A DNA stretch of 64,000 nucleotides from Micromonospora sp. R77 (GCF_022747945.1 NZ_JALDST010000001.1:1-64000); one strand, 5' to 3'. Numbered from the stretch's first letter, positions 48,487 to 57,134 are shown. Translations and numbers: made by a program. Notes: generated by a model not told the origin, from the letters alone.

Positions 48487-48912
48487 ATGCCGGATCCGAG
48501 TTCCTGGCTGCATGAGGCCACCGCGACCGCGGCGGGCGGCCACGTACGCACCGACGACGGAGGGCTCTCCTCGGCGCTGGCGTCGCCGTTGGCGCCGCAC
48601 TGCACCGGGCTGACCCCCGAACAGCTGCTGGCCGCCGCGTTCGCCTCGTGCCTGCACCACGCGGCGGTGGAGGCGGCCGGCGGGATCACCGACGAGGCGC
48701 ACACGGTGCAGGTGACCGCGGAGGCGAAGCTGGGCCGCGACGACGACGGCCGCTACCGCGCCGACGTGCGCGCGCAGATCTCGTCGGCCGGGTTGAGCCG
48801 GCAGCAGCTGGCCGAGCTGGTGGAGCACGCGGACCGCCTCTGGCCCTTCTCCAGTGGGGACAACTCCCGCCACCGGCTGACCGTCACCCCGGCGGAGAAC
48901 GGGCGGCACTGA
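48487..48912 (+). CDS. OsmC/Ohr-like protein lacking the second cysteine
   Basis: 141 residues from ATG 48487, with GGGAGGAAC 5 nt upstream. The fold signature TPEQLLAAAFASCLHHAAVE places the peroxidatic Cys at 55. In Ohr and OsmC the second (resolving) Cys stands in a V-C-P-Y-S-type segment near residue 120; here that segment is DRLWPFSSGDN, with Trp119 at the Cys position. Ohr enzymes reduce organic hydroperoxides through a disulfide between the two Cys. This one would need a different resolving thiol or may have lost peroxidase activity. Convergent with the exonuclease-phosphatase gene, stop to stop. Confidence 0.82.
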   Translation: MPDPSSWLHEATATAAGGHVRTDDGGLSSALASPLAPHCTGLTPEQLLAAAFASCLHHAAVEAAGGITDEAHTVQVTAEAKLGRDDDGRYRADVRAQISSAGLSRQQLAELVEHADRLWPFSSGDNSRHRLTVTPAENGRH

Positions 48913-49866
48913 CTACCAGCGGAATCCGGCGGTGACCGCGCGGTGGTCACTGTCCGGCGTGTGCAGCACCCCGGCCGAGGTGGGGGTGAGCCCCCGGTAG
49001 AGGACGTGGTCCGGTCGGGTCACCGGCACCGGTGCCGGCCAGGTGAACCCGAAGCCCTGCCCGGCGTCGCTCTGGGCGTCGTGCAGCAGCCGGGCGAGCG
49101 GCGCGAAGACCCGGTCGGTGGGGGCGGTGTTGAGGTCGCCGAGCACCACCAGCCGGGGCGCGTGGTCGGCGCGCAGGGTGGCGGCCAGCGCGGCGACCGT
49201 CTCGTCCCGGGTGGCGGTGTCCCCGGCGCGGGCCGAGCCGAGGTGGACCACGTAGACCACCAGGTCACCGTCGGGGGCGGCGACGACGGCGCGCAGCGCC
49301 CGGGTCCAGCCGAGCCCGGTGTCGACGCCGGTGGAGCCGCGGATCGGCCAGCGACTCCAGAGGGCGACCGTGGAGACGGTCGCCCGGTGCGGGTAGCGCC
49401 CGCCGAGGGCGGCGTCGATCTGCCGGTCGTCGTCGACCTCCTGCAGAGCGATCAGGTCGGCCCCGGAGGCGGCGAGCGCGTCGACGGTCGCGCTCGGGTC
49501 GGGGTTGCCGGAGCGGAGGTTCTGGCTGGCCACCCGCACGGCGGCCGGCCCGGCGCCGGCGGCCGGGGGCAGCCACTCGCCGCCGTACAGGGCCAGCCAG
49601 ACGACCGCCGGCACCAACACGGCCGCGAGCGCCGGCCGGGAGCGGCGCAGCAGCGCCACGAGGGCGAGCAGGGGTACGCCGAGACCGAGCAGCGGGGTGG
49701 CACTGTCCAGGAGACTGCCGAGGCCGTGCACGTTGGGGACCGCCCGGTGGCCGGCGAGCACCGCGGCGAGCAGGCCGGCGAGGAGGCCGACGACGAGTCC
49801 CCGTCGGCCTCGGTTCGGCTCGCCTGCCGGCGGTTCGTCGCTCACGTGCCCGGTCACCGTCCGCAT
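48913..49866 (-). CDS. Membrane-anchored endonuclease/exonuclease/phosphatase family protein
   Basis: 317 residues. Three membrane helices (about 25-43, 53-72 and 78-96) precede an extracytoplasmic EEP domain with catalytic motifs SQNLRSGNPD, IALQEVDDD, LVVLGDLNTAPTD and PDSDHRAV. EEP enzymes cleave phosphodiesters in nucleic acids, lipids or inositol phosphates. Export-facing position suggests an envelope or extracellular substrate. The TAG stop directly follows the OsmC-like gene's stop on the other strand, so a shared terminator is not visible. Confidence 0.83.
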   Translation of the reverse strand: MRTVTGHVSDEPPAGEPNRGRRGLVVGLLAGLLAAVLAGHRAVPNVHGLGSLLDSATPLLGLGVPLLALVALLRRSRPALAAVLVPAVVWLALYGGEWLPPAAGAGPAAVRVASQNLRSGNPDPSATVDALAASGADLIALQEVDDDRQIDAALGGRYPHRATVSTVALWSRWPIRGSTGVDTGLGWTRALRAVVAAPDGDLVVYVVHLGSARAGDTATRDETVAALAATLRADHAPRLVVLGDLNTAPTDRVFAPLARLLHDAQSDAGQGFGFTWPAPVPVTRPDHVLYRGLTPTSAGVLHTPDSDHRAVTAGFRW

Positions 49867-50177
49867 CGTACCGAGCGGCGGTCGCCCGCCGGTCGCCGAT
49901 CACCGGGCCGGGCCTTCGGGCCCACGGTGGAGCCGATGCCACCGATGAGGCCGATGCCCACCCGGGCCGAACGGCCGATGGCCGCCCGCCGACCGGGAAA
50001 GACGATCTTCGGGGGTCTTTGCACCACCAAGGGCGACTTGCCGGATATTTACGATGGAACCGGTGAGCCTGTTTCATAGTCATCTGGGCTGATTGTGCGG
50101 ACGGATAGCGGCAAATTGTGACTCAAGGCACCAACTATCCCGATGGCAACGGCCGCGTGGCTCTCTAGCCTCGGCGG
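49867..50177. promoter_or_regulatory. 311-nt divergent region with AT-richer core
   Basis: Upstream of both the exonuclease-phosphatase and the lysozyme-like gene. The part 50000-50160 is the least GC-rich noncoding stretch nearby, including GATATTTACGATGG and a CAAATTGTGACTC segment. It probably contains the promoter of the rightward gene. No riboswitch consensus could be matched. Confidence 0.35.
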
Positions 50178-50993
50178 GTGCATCCCGACGACTCCCCCAC
50201 GCAGCAGACGACCGAGGCGCGACCCGCTGACCGCTCCACCGACGTCGCATCAGCCGAACGGATGATCGGACGCCACCGGACCCCGCCGCCGCCCCGGCGA
50301 CGGCCCCTCGCCTCCACCCCGGCCCGGGTCGCCGTGGCCACCGGCGTCAGCTGCTGTCTCGGCCTCGTCGCCGTCGTCGGCGCCCGGGACACCGGGCAAC
50401 GGCACGAGCCCGTCCGGGAGGTCCTCGCGGACCGAGCCGCGGCCGACCAGCGCGCCTCCCGTGACTTCCAGCGCGGTGCCCCGCCCGTCACCCCGACCGC
50501 GGGTGTCCGCCCCACCGCCACCGCGACCCCGGCGCGCCGGCCCGTCACGCCGCAACGGCCCCGCCCGGTCGCCGGACTCGACCAGCGCCAGATGGACAAC
50601 GCCAAGGTCATCGTGGACGTCGGACGGGACATGCGGATGCCGCGCCGCGCCCTGGTGGTGGCGCTCGCCACCGCCATGCAGGAGAGCGACCTGCACAACC
50701 TGGCCAGCGACGTGCTGCCCGAGTCGTACGACTATCCGCACCAGGGCAGCGGCGCCGACCACGACTCGCTCGGGCTGTTCCAGCAGCGCCCGAGCAGCGG
50801 CTGGGGCAGCGTGGCCCAGCTGATGCGCCCCGCGTACGCGGCCCGGGCGTTCTACGCGGCGCTGAAGGAGGTGCCCGACTGGCAGGAGCTCAGCGTCACC
50901 GACGCGGCCCAGGCCGTGCAGAGCTCCGCATTCCCCGGCGCGTACGCCAAGCACGAGAAGCGGGCCACCACGGTGGTCGACGTGCTGGTCTGA
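50178..50993 (+). CDS. Secreted or anchored lysozyme-like cell-wall protein
   Basis: 271 residues from GTG 50178. The basic, Pro-rich N-terminus, a single hydrophobic segment (RVAVATGVSCCLGLVAVVGA, about 49-68) and a Pro/Thr linker up to residue 130 fit an anchored or secreted topology. The C-terminal domain (about 135-270) has AMQESDLHNL and GADHDSLGLFQQRPSSGWGS, typical of lytic-transglycosylase-like folds of actinobacteria, with a candidate catalytic Glu in MQES. It likely acts on peptidoglycan. It is convergent with the DivIVA-like gene, 7 nt between stops. Confidence 0.7.
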   Translation: MHPDDSPTQQTTEARPADRSTDVASAERMIGRHRTPPPPRRRPLASTPARVAVATGVSCCLGLVAVVGARDTGQRHEPVREVLADRAAADQRASRDFQRGAPPVTPTAGVRPTATATPARRPVTPQRPRPVAGLDQRQMDNAKVIVDVGRDMRMPRRALVVALATAMQESDLHNLASDVLPESYDYPHQGSGADHDSLGLFQQRPSSGWGSVAQLMRPAYAARAFYAALKEVPDWQELSVTDAAQAVQSSAFPGAYAKHEKRATTVVDVLV

Positions 50994-51000
50994 GCACGGT

Positions 51001-51528
51001 TCAGGCGGCGCTGCGCTCGCCCGGCGGCTCCTGCGTCGCGTCGGTCGCCGGACCCGCCGCCCGGGTCACCGGGACGCCGGCCGCGGCGGTGGGCGTGTCG
51101 GCCGGCACCGGGTCGACGGCCACGCCGGCCAGCAGGTCGTCCACCCGGGCCGCGCGCCGGTGCCGGGCCAGCAGCGCGGCCTCGAGGTCCCGGCGCGCCC
51201 GCACCGCCTCCGCGTACGCCCGCTCCCGGACCTGACGGGCCTCCTCGCGGGCGGCGTCGAGTTCGCCGCGGGCGCGGGCCAGCAGGTCGGCCGCCTCCCG
51301 CTCGACGGTCGCCGCACCCGCGCGCACCGCCACCACGTCACCGTCCACCGGCCCGGCCAGCAGGTCGCGCAGGACGGTCGCCTCCTGCCGGATCCCGTCC
51401 CACTCGCGGCCCACCCCGGCGGCGCTCTCCGCGCGCGCCGCGAGCCGACTCAACCGGACCGCCAGCTCGTCCAGGCAGGAATCGACCTGCCGCTGGTCGT
51501 AACCGGTCCCGACGACGGAGAACCTCAT
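51001..51528 (-). CDS. DivIVA-like coiled-coil protein
   Basis: 175 residues from ATG 51528 after GGGGGCGAC. The N-terminal segment RFSVVGTGYDQRQVDSCLDE matches the short G-Y-D-x-x-x-V-D lipid-binding start of DivIVA-domain proteins. Residues about 30-145 are highly helical and Ala/Arg/Glu rich, giving a coiled coil (REEARQVRERAYAEAVRARRD-like heptads). The tail is disordered and Thr/Pro rich. DivIVA proteins mark curved membrane and organise polar growth in actinobacteria. This short version may be an accessory. An ATG at 51567 would add 13 residues. Confidence 0.75.
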   Translation of the reverse strand: MRFSVVGTGYDQRQVDSCLDELAVRLSRLAARAESAAGVGREWDGIRQEATVLRDLLAGPVDGDVVAVRAGAATVEREAADLLARARGELDAAREEARQVRERAYAEAVRARRDLEAALLARHRRAARVDDLLAGVAVDPVPADTPTAAAGVPVTRAAGPATDATQEPPGERSAA

Positions 51529-51639
51529 ACTGTCGCCCCCCAGGCAGCTGCTGTTTCCTTCCCCCACCCGCCGATCCTGGACGGTGCCGGGCCCGGCCGG
51601 GGCGGTTGGCGGAAAATGTTCAGCATCCGCAGGTCGCGG

Positions 51640-52086
51640 TCAGCCCCGCTTGGGCAGCACCACCACCCGGCCGAAGAACTCGTCGATCCGGCGCACCACG
51701 TCGTTGAAGTCGTCCAGGTCGATCGGCTTCGTCACGTACGCGTTCGCCTGGAGGGTGTAGCTGCCGACGATGTCGGTGTCCGCGTTCGAGGTGGTCAGCA
51801 CCACGATCGGGATGGTCCGCAGGTCCTCGTCCTGCTTCACCTCGCCGAGCACCTGCCGGCCGTCCATCCGCGGCATGTTCAGGTCGAGCAGGATCACGTC
51901 GGGGCGGTGCGCGTCGGTGTGCCGGCCCTCCCGGCGGAGGAACTCCATCGCCTCCTGGCCGTCGCTGACCACGTCGATGACCTTCTCGACGTCGGAGTCC
52001 GCGAGGGCCTCCTCGATCATCAGGACGTCACCGGGATCGTCGTCCACCACCAGGATGCGGACGGGGCTCGGGGTGCCTGGACCCAT
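51640..52086 (-). CDS. Stand-alone response regulator (Rcp1-like receiver)
   Basis: 148 residues from ATG 52086: only a receiver domain. VDDDPGD at about 11-17, phospho-Asp in VILLDLNMPRMDG, Thr in VLTTSN and Lys in VTKPIDLDDF. The insertion and the extended loop after the first helix are those of the Rcp1/CheY-like group that pairs with phytochrome-type or other hybrid kinases. There is no output domain, so it acts by protein contact. It lies at the edge of the STAS/SpoIIE/B12 island, 73 nt downstream of the STAS gene, and may be part of that pathway. Confidence 0.88.
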   Translation of the reverse strand: MGPGTPSPVRILVVDDDPGDVLMIEEALADSDVEKVIDVVSDGQEAMEFLRREGRHTDAHRPDVILLDLNMPRMDGRQVLGEVKQDEDLRTIPIVVLTTSNADTDIVGSYTLQANAYVTKPIDLDDFNDVVRRIDEFFGRVVVLPKRG

Positions 52087-52159
52087 GGATCTACCTGCTT
52101 CGTCTAGAAGGCGGAACAGCGACCGCACGGTCACCTGTTGGCGGGCGAAATCTAGCCCA

Positions 52160-52504
52160 TCACGAGGCCGACTGCGACCTCGGGTCGGGCACCGCGTCGT
52201 ACGTCAGGACCTCGGCGAGACCGGTCACCTGGAGCACCCGGGCGACCCGCCCGGTCGCGCCGGTGACCCGCAACCAGCCGCCGTCGACGGAGGCGCGGTT
52301 GTCGCCGCGGACGAAGGCCGCGATGCCGGTCGAGTCGCAGAAGGTGAGCTCGGTCAGGTCGACCAGGAACTGCCGGACGCCGTCGGCGACCAGCCCGTCG
52401 ATCGCGGCGTTGAGCTGCGGGGCGCTGCTCATGTCGAGCTCACCGGCGAGGCGCAGGCACACGGGCGCGCCGTCCCGGCGGGCGTACGCGACGGTGAAGG
52501 TCAC
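52160..52504 (-). CDS. STAS domain anti-anti-sigma factor
   Basis: 114 residues starting at GTG 52504. Full STAS domain: VCLRLAGELDMSSAPQLNAA and FLVDLTELTFCDSTGIAAFV, with Ser in D-S-T-G as the phosphorylation site. Unphosphorylated STAS proteins of this kind bind an anti-sigma kinase and release a sigma factor; SpoIIE-type phosphatases reactivate them. It is 72 nt downstream of the B12-binding gene on the same strand and therefore probably within the same regulatory unit. Confidence 0.9.
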   Translation of the reverse strand: MTFTVAYARRDGAPVCLRLAGELDMSSAPQLNAAIDGLVADGVRQFLVDLTELTFCDSTGIAAFVRGDNRASVDGGWLRVTGATGRVARVLQVTGLAEVLTYDAVPDPRSQSAS

Positions 52505-52576
52505 CGTGGCCCCCCTCGCTCCACCGCAGGCGGATGCTTGCAGTGGAGCAAGTATAAGCAGGGGGTCGGGCCGTCC

Positions 52577-53617
52577 TCAGCGCCCCGCCGCCGCCGAGAC
52601 CAGGACGCGGCTCTGCGCCAGGAACGCCGCCGCGCGGGGGAAGTCCCGCAGCAGCTGGCCGTAGTGCTCCAGGGTCAACCCCACCGCGCCGGCCGGCACC
52701 CCCCGACTGGTCAGGATCGACACCAGCCAGCCGACGAACTCGGTGAAGAGCGTGCCGTCGTCGACGAAGAGCGCGGCGGCCAGGAAGTCGACGATGTAGC
52801 CGAGGTCGCTGATGGTCGAGTCGAGCTGCGCGTCGGTGTAGTCGTTGACGCTCGGCACCCGCTCCCGCAGGTCCGCCAGGGCACTGTCGATCAGCTCGCC
52901 GCGCCGCTTCACCAGGCTCGCGTACTCGTCGTCGGCCAGGTGGTCCAGCCGGGCCGGGGTGACCCGGCGCAGCGCCCGCTCGTCGGCCACCAGGTCGGCG
53001 GCCGACGGCGCGTCCGGCGCCCACGGCACCCCGAGCCGGGCCGCCCAACGCCCGTCGTCGCCGAAGCCGCGCCCGCCCACCAGCACCGGCACGTCCGCCC
53101 GGCGGCACGCCTCGATCATCCGGTGCGCGTACGGCAGCCGCATCGGCAGCGCGCAGGCCAGCGCGACCGCGTCGGCGTCGTACCGGTGCAGGTACGACAC
53201 CAGGTGCGCGGCCGGCACGCTGGCCCCGAGGAAGGTCACCTGCCAGCCACGCAGCCGCAGCACCTCCGCCACCAGCCGGGGCGGCAGCGCGTGCCACTCC
53301 CCGTCCATGCAGGCGACCACGATCCGGCCGCGCTCCGGGCGCGGGTTGGCGTACGCGGCGACCGCCGCCACCACCCGCTCGCTGATGTGCGTCGCGGCGT
53401 GCTCCTGGGCCACGCTCCACTCGTTACGCGCCCAGCGCTCCCCCACCTCGGCCTGCGCCGGGGCGACCAGGTCCAGCAGCACCCGCTCGGCGGGCACCCC
53501 CGCCTCGATCAGCCCGAGCGCCACCTCGACCGCGCCGTACTCGTCGGCGTCGGCCAGGAACTCCAGATAGCCGGGGTAGGCGTGGGCCGGGTCGGCCGCC
53601 GTGCTGGTCGCGGTCAC
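52577..53617 (-). CDS. Cobalamin-binding protein with CarH-like sensor module
   Basis: 346 residues from GTG 53617, overlapping the SpoIIE-type gene by 4 bp (GTGA). Residues about 10-95 form a four-helix B12 cap with WARNEWSVAQEH at 62-73, that is W-x9-E-H, the cap signature reported for CarH adenosylcobalamin photoreceptors. Residues about 98-215 are the Rossmann B12 domain with DGEWH (105-109; His109 is the candidate lower ligand) and WQVTFLGASVP. The C-terminal 130 residues are helical and of unknown type (VNDYTDAQLDSTISDLGYIV). No MerR DNA-binding domain is present, so output is through protein contact, probably with the coupled phosphatase. Confidence 0.85.
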   Translation of the reverse strand: MTATSTAADPAHAYPGYLEFLADADEYGAVEVALGLIEAGVPAERVLLDLVAPAQAEVGERWARNEWSVAQEHAATHISERVVAAVAAYANPRPERGRIVVACMDGEWHALPPRLVAEVLRLRGWQVTFLGASVPAAHLVSYLHRYDADAVALACALPMRLPYAHRMIEACRRADVPVLVGGRGFGDDGRWAARLGVPWAPDAPSAADLVADERALRRVTPARLDHLADDEYASLVKRRGELIDSALADLRERVPSVNDYTDAQLDSTISDLGYIVDFLAAALFVDDGTLFTEFVGWLVSILTSRGVPAGAVGLTLEHYGQLLRDFPRAAAFLAQSRVLVSAAAGR

Positions 53618-55374
53618 GCGCTGCTCTCCCTCGGGTCGTCGGCGGGGGCCCGGTTGGGCACCGCGTGCAGGTGGCGGGGCGCCCGGGTGCCGGTGCCGGT
53701 CGCCCGGAGCGCCAGCACGGCGATGTCGTCGTGGTCGCCGTGCGCCAGCCAGTCGCAAGTCACCTGCTCGACCCGCTCGGCGAGCGCCGGCGCCGGCATG
53801 CGCGCGCAGCCGGAGACGGCGGTCAGCAGCCGGTCGGTGCCGAACTGCTCGTCGCCCCGCCGCCCGCCGCGCGCCTCGGTGACCCCGTCGCTGTAGAGCA
53901 GGCAGGTCTCGCCGGGCTCCAGCCGGACGGTGACCTCCCCGATGCGGGGGTCGGGGACGACGCCGATGAGCATTCCGCTCAGCGGCACCGCCTCGACCTC
54001 GCCGGAGGCCCGCAGCAGCAGCGGTGGGAGATGGCCACCGCCGGCCATGGTGAGGGTCAGGCTGCCGTCGCGGTGCGGGCGCACCACGCCCAGCACCATC
54101 GTGGCGAACCGGCCCTGGCCGTGCGCCTGGGTGGTCTCCAGCAGCGCGTCGTTGAGCAGTTTCAGCAGCCGGCCCGGTTGCGACTCGACCCGGTGCAGCG
54201 CCTGGAGGCACTGGCGGAGCTGCCCGGTGAAGACCGCCGCCTCCACCCCCTTGCCGGAGACGTCGCCGAGGAAGAAGACCGAGCCGCCGTCGGCGAGCCG
54301 GTGCGAACCGTAGAAGTCGCCGCCGATGCGCAGTCCGGCCTGCGCCGGCCGGTACGCCGTACCCCACTGCACGCCGGTCGCCGGGGTCGGCTCGACCGGC
54401 ACCAGGCTGGCCTGGAGGGTGTCGGCGACCTCGGCCTGGTCGCGATAGAGCACCGCGGTGGTCAGGGCCGCCCCGGCCCGGCCGGCGAAGGCGCGGACCA
54501 GGTCGATGTCGGCCTCGTCGTACCAGCGGGCGGTGCGCCGGGCGACCAGCAGCACGCCGACCGGATCGTCACGACCGGGCAGCGGCACCACCCGGGCGGT
54601 GGCCTCGCCGGTCGTCAGCCCGGGCAGCCAGCCGGCCTCCACCGCCTGCTCGACCAGCCAGTCCAGGGTGTGCGGCTCGACGCCGCCGAGGCCCTCGGCG
54701 ATCGCCGCCGGCAGCGCCGTCGAGCTGAGCATGCCGCTGTCCACCGCCGGGGCCTCGTCGTCGCTGCGGGAGGCCCGCCACCAGCGGGCCCGCCCCGAGC
54801 GCGGGGCCAGCACCAGCACGGCGACGTCGGCGAGGGTGGGCACGGCGAGCCGGACCACGGCGGCGGCGGCCCGGTCGGGGTGCAGCGGGTTGCCGAGCTT
54901 CTCCCCGACCACCGCCAGGAACGCTGAGCGGGCCCGCTCGGCCAGCAGCGCGTCCGCCCGGCTGACGCTCTCGGTGACGTCCTCGACGTACCAGCAGCAG
55001 CGGGCGGCCGAGAGCGGGACCTGGCGCATCCGCAGCCGGCGCTCCCGGTGGGTGAACTCGGCCGGCCCGCTGCCGGTGAACGGTGCCAGGCCGGTGGCCT
55101 CGAGCACCGCGCCGGCGCGGACCTCGGGCAGCAGCCGCTCGGCGACGGGGCTGACGTGCCGCACCACGCCGTCGGCGTCGCAGACGATCAGGCCCTCACG
55201 GAAGTGCTCGACCACCTCCGACCAGTCGGGCGTGGCGAGGTCGCGGTCCGGAGCCAACGGGGGCAGGGCGGACCGGGCCGGGACGGCGGCGGACCGGGCC
55301 GGGGCCCGTGCGGCACTCGGCGTGGAGATCCGTCCGTCGCCCGGGTCCCAGTCCCTGACGTCGGCAGCAGTCAC
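53614..55374 (-). CDS. PAS-GAF-SpoIIE (PP2C) phosphatase
   Basis: 586 residues from GTG 55374; a GTG at 55389 is an alternative. A PAS-like domain (about 50-140; EGLIVCDADGVVRHVSPVAE) is followed by a GAF domain (about 160-320). The SpoIIE/PP2C phosphatase domain (about 345-570) has metal motifs GGDFYGS and FLGDVSGKGVEAAV, then AGGGHLPPLLL and LLYSDGVTEA. Such enzymes dephosphorylate STAS anti-anti-sigma factors. The B12 gene is coupled downstream; STAS genes lie on both sides. The protein therefore probably integrates a PAS/GAF signal and a B12/light signal to set STAS phosphorylation. Confidence 0.9.
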   Translation of the reverse strand: MTAADVRDWDPGDGRISTPSAARAPARSAAVPARSALPPLAPDRDLATPDWSEVVEHFREGLIVCDADGVVRHVSPVAERLLPEVRAGAVLEATGLAPFTGSGPAEFTHRERRLRMRQVPLSAARCCWYVEDVTESVSRADALLAERARSAFLAVVGEKLGNPLHPDRAAAAVVRLAVPTLADVAVLVLAPRSGRARWWRASRSDDEAPAVDSGMLSSTALPAAIAEGLGGVEPHTLDWLVEQAVEAGWLPGLTTGEATARVVPLPGRDDPVGVLLVARRTARWYDEADIDLVRAFAGRAGAALTTAVLYRDQAEVADTLQASLVPVEPTPATGVQWGTAYRPAQAGLRIGGDFYGSHRLADGGSVFFLGDVSGKGVEAAVFTGQLRQCLQALHRVESQPGRLLKLLNDALLETTQAHGQGRFATMVLGVVRPHRDGSLTLTMAGGGHLPPLLLRASGEVEAVPLSGMLIGVVPDPRIGEVTVRLEPGETCLLYSDGVTEARGGRRGDEQFGTDRLLTAVSGCARMPAPALAERVEQVTCDWLAHGDHDDIAVLALRATGTGTRAPRHLHAVPNRAPADDPRESSA

Positions 55375-55606
55375 CAGCTTGAGCCCCACTCCTTGTCGAC
55401 ATCCGCGGCGTCGATACCCGCGGTCCACCGGAAACAGCCAGTGTGTTCCAATCTCTTCGCCCCACCCTACGCCGGTATGCCGGGACCGCCACTCCTACGG
55501 GCGCGTGAGCCGGCCGGGCGCTCGTCACCGGGCGGGGTGGTTGCCGGGTTGTTACGATCTGGACGGCCCTTGTTTCCCGATCGACAGCCGACGGAAAGGC
55601 GTGAGT

Positions 55607-55999
55607 GTGGTGTCCCAACGGAGGAAGCCCGAGGCGACCCCGCTGACCATCTCCGTCGACCGCACCGACCCGCACGCCCCGGTCGTCCTGATCGGCGGTG
55701 ACCTGGCCTTCACCACCGCCGCACCGCTGCGCACCGAGGTGGACCGGCTGTTGGCCGAGGCTCCGCCCGTCATCGTGCTGGACTTCGCCGATCTGCTCTT
55801 CATCGACAGCACCGGCCTGGCGGTGATCGTGCACGCCTGGCGGGAGGGTCAGCAGGGTGGCACCGCCCTCCGGCTGCGTGCCACGCCGCGCTTCCTGGAG
55901 ACGATCCTCGACATGACCGGTGTCACCGGCCTGCTCGCCCGGCCGCAGCCCGGCGAGCGCGCCGACCTGTCCCAGGCGGACACCGCCACGTCGGCCTGA
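55607..55999 (+). CDS. STAS domain anti-anti-sigma factor
   Basis: 130 residues from GTG 55607 (AAAGG 7 nt upstream; GTG 55601 and 55610 are alternatives). STAS core: HAPVVLIGGDLAFTTAAPLR, then VIVLDFADLLFIDSTGLAVI, where Ser in D-S-T-G is the phosphosite. A short acidic tail follows. It is divergent from the SpoIIE-type phosphatase, which would be the natural activator, and is followed 47 nt later by another STAS gene. Confidence 0.88.
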   Translation: MVSQRRKPEATPLTISVDRTDPHAPVVLIGGDLAFTTAAPLRTEVDRLLAEAPPVIVLDFADLLFIDSTGLAVIVHAWREGQQGGTALRLRATPRFLETILDMTGVTGLLARPQPGERADLSQADTATSA

Positions 56000-56046
56000 G
56001 CCACCCCGGGGTTTCCCCGGCGGGACGGGCTGGGAACAATGGAGTC

Positions 56047-56394
56047 ATGCCCGCCCAGCTGTTGACCATCGAGGTGCACCGGCTCGACGCCGGTCGCGCC
56101 CGACTCCGGCTGGCCGGCGACTTGGACTTCGACACCGCGCCACAGCTGGTGGCCGCCGCCGCCGAGCTGCGCCGGGACGGCTGCCAGGAGCTGCTGCTCG
56201 ACTTCGCCGAGGTCGGGCTCTGTGACTCCTCCGGGCTCAGCGCGCTCGTGCTGATCCACCGCGCCGGCACCGGGCCCATCCGGCTCAGCGGCACCAACCC
56301 GCAGGTCCAGCAACTGCTGGACCGCACCGGCCTGGGCGAGCTGCTGGCGGTGGCACCCCCCGTCGCCCGCGACGACACCCGCGAGGTCGGCTGA
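56047..56394 (+). CDS. STAS domain anti-anti-sigma factor
   Basis: 115 residues. Compact STAS domain with ARLRLAGDLDFDTAPQLV and LLLDFAEVGLCDSSGLSALV; the phosphosite is Ser in D-S-S-G. A 6-bp hairpin (56006-56020) in the short space after the previous STAS gene may attenuate read-through. Three STAS proteins with intact phosphosites within 4 kb imply either several sigma targets or graded response around one phosphatase. Confidence 0.9.
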   Translation: MPAQLLTIEVHRLDAGRARLRLAGDLDFDTAPQLVAAAAELRRDGCQELLLDFAEVGLCDSSGLSALVLIHRAGTGPIRLSGTNPQVQQLLDRTGLGELLAVAPPVARDDTREVG

Positions 56395-56579
56395 CAGAGT
56401 GCGGCGACCCGTCGGGCCGACATTTCATTCATGATCGTCTGCACTCCGTGGTCACGACACGCCGGGCCGACGTGCCGCCACCATCAGACGATCTTCGTCG
56501 GCCGGGAGGCCGCTGAGACCGGGACCACACTCCGTCGTGGCGGGCGGTGGGCCACCCGGGCGGCGCCCCGGAGAGGGGT

Positions 56580-56612
56580 GGCCCCCGACCCTGGGACCAG
56601 GGGTCGGGGGCC
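56580..56612 (-). terminator. Hairpin terminator after small hypothetical gene
   Basis: Arms 56580-56594 and 56597-56612 pair over about 15 bp with one bulged base (GGCCCCCGACC core). It lies 12 nt past the stop of the minus-strand gene at 56624. Confidence 0.7.
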
Positions 56613-56623
56613 GGGAGAAAGGC

Positions 56624-56938
56624 TCAGGCGGCCGGGACGGGTTGCAGGCGCGGGCCGCTCTCCCGCAGCTGCTCCGCGCCGGGCGGCTCGGCGTCCTCCG
56701 GTGGCCCGGAATCGGGCGTCTGGAAGAGATAGCGGACGAACTCCCCACCCGCCTCGTTGTCGTCCGCTCCGGGCCACTGCCCGACACAGTCGACGCCGAC
56801 CACCTCACGGCCGGTGCCGTCGGCCTCCTCCAGCAGTGCCCAGAGGGACACCGGATAGCAGCGGGTGGCCTCGGGCGTCACCTGCCAGCGGGCGTACCAG
56901 CCGGGTCGGGCGGGGACGATCTCGACGATCCTCTTCAT
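56624..56938 (-). CDS. Small hypothetical protein
   Basis: 104 residues from ATG 56938, with the strong ribosome site GGAAGGGAAGG. Begins MKRIVEIVPARPGWYARWQV and contains YPVSLWALLEEADG and VVGVDCVGQWPGADD; the tail is Pro/Glu rich. Coding character is clear and it has its own hairpin terminator. No family recognised; no membrane segment. Confidence 0.65.
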   Translation of the reverse strand: MKRIVEIVPARPGWYARWQVTPEATRCYPVSLWALLEEADGTGREVVGVDCVGQWPGADDNEAGGEFVRYLFQTPDSGPPEDAEPPGAEQLRESGPRLQPVPAA

Positions 56939-57134
56939 GACGACCTTCCCTTCCGCGTGCGTCGGAAGATTTCCGGTCCGTCCCGAGCGTGCCGGCCGGG
57001 CGGGTGACCGGCCCTCACCCGCTGCGAATGAAGCCGGCCGGCCGGATCGTCCGGGGCGGCCGGCCCGCCGTTTCGGTGCCGGGCACCCGGGAAGGCTCAC
57101 CGTCGAGCAGTCCGACGAGGAACGAGGTGTGACG

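Noticed and set aside
49867..50177. Cyclic di-AMP (ydaO-type) riboswitch ahead of the lysozyme-like gene
   Set aside because: Such riboswitches precede some actinobacterial cell-wall hydrolases, but the conserved core sequences could not be found here.
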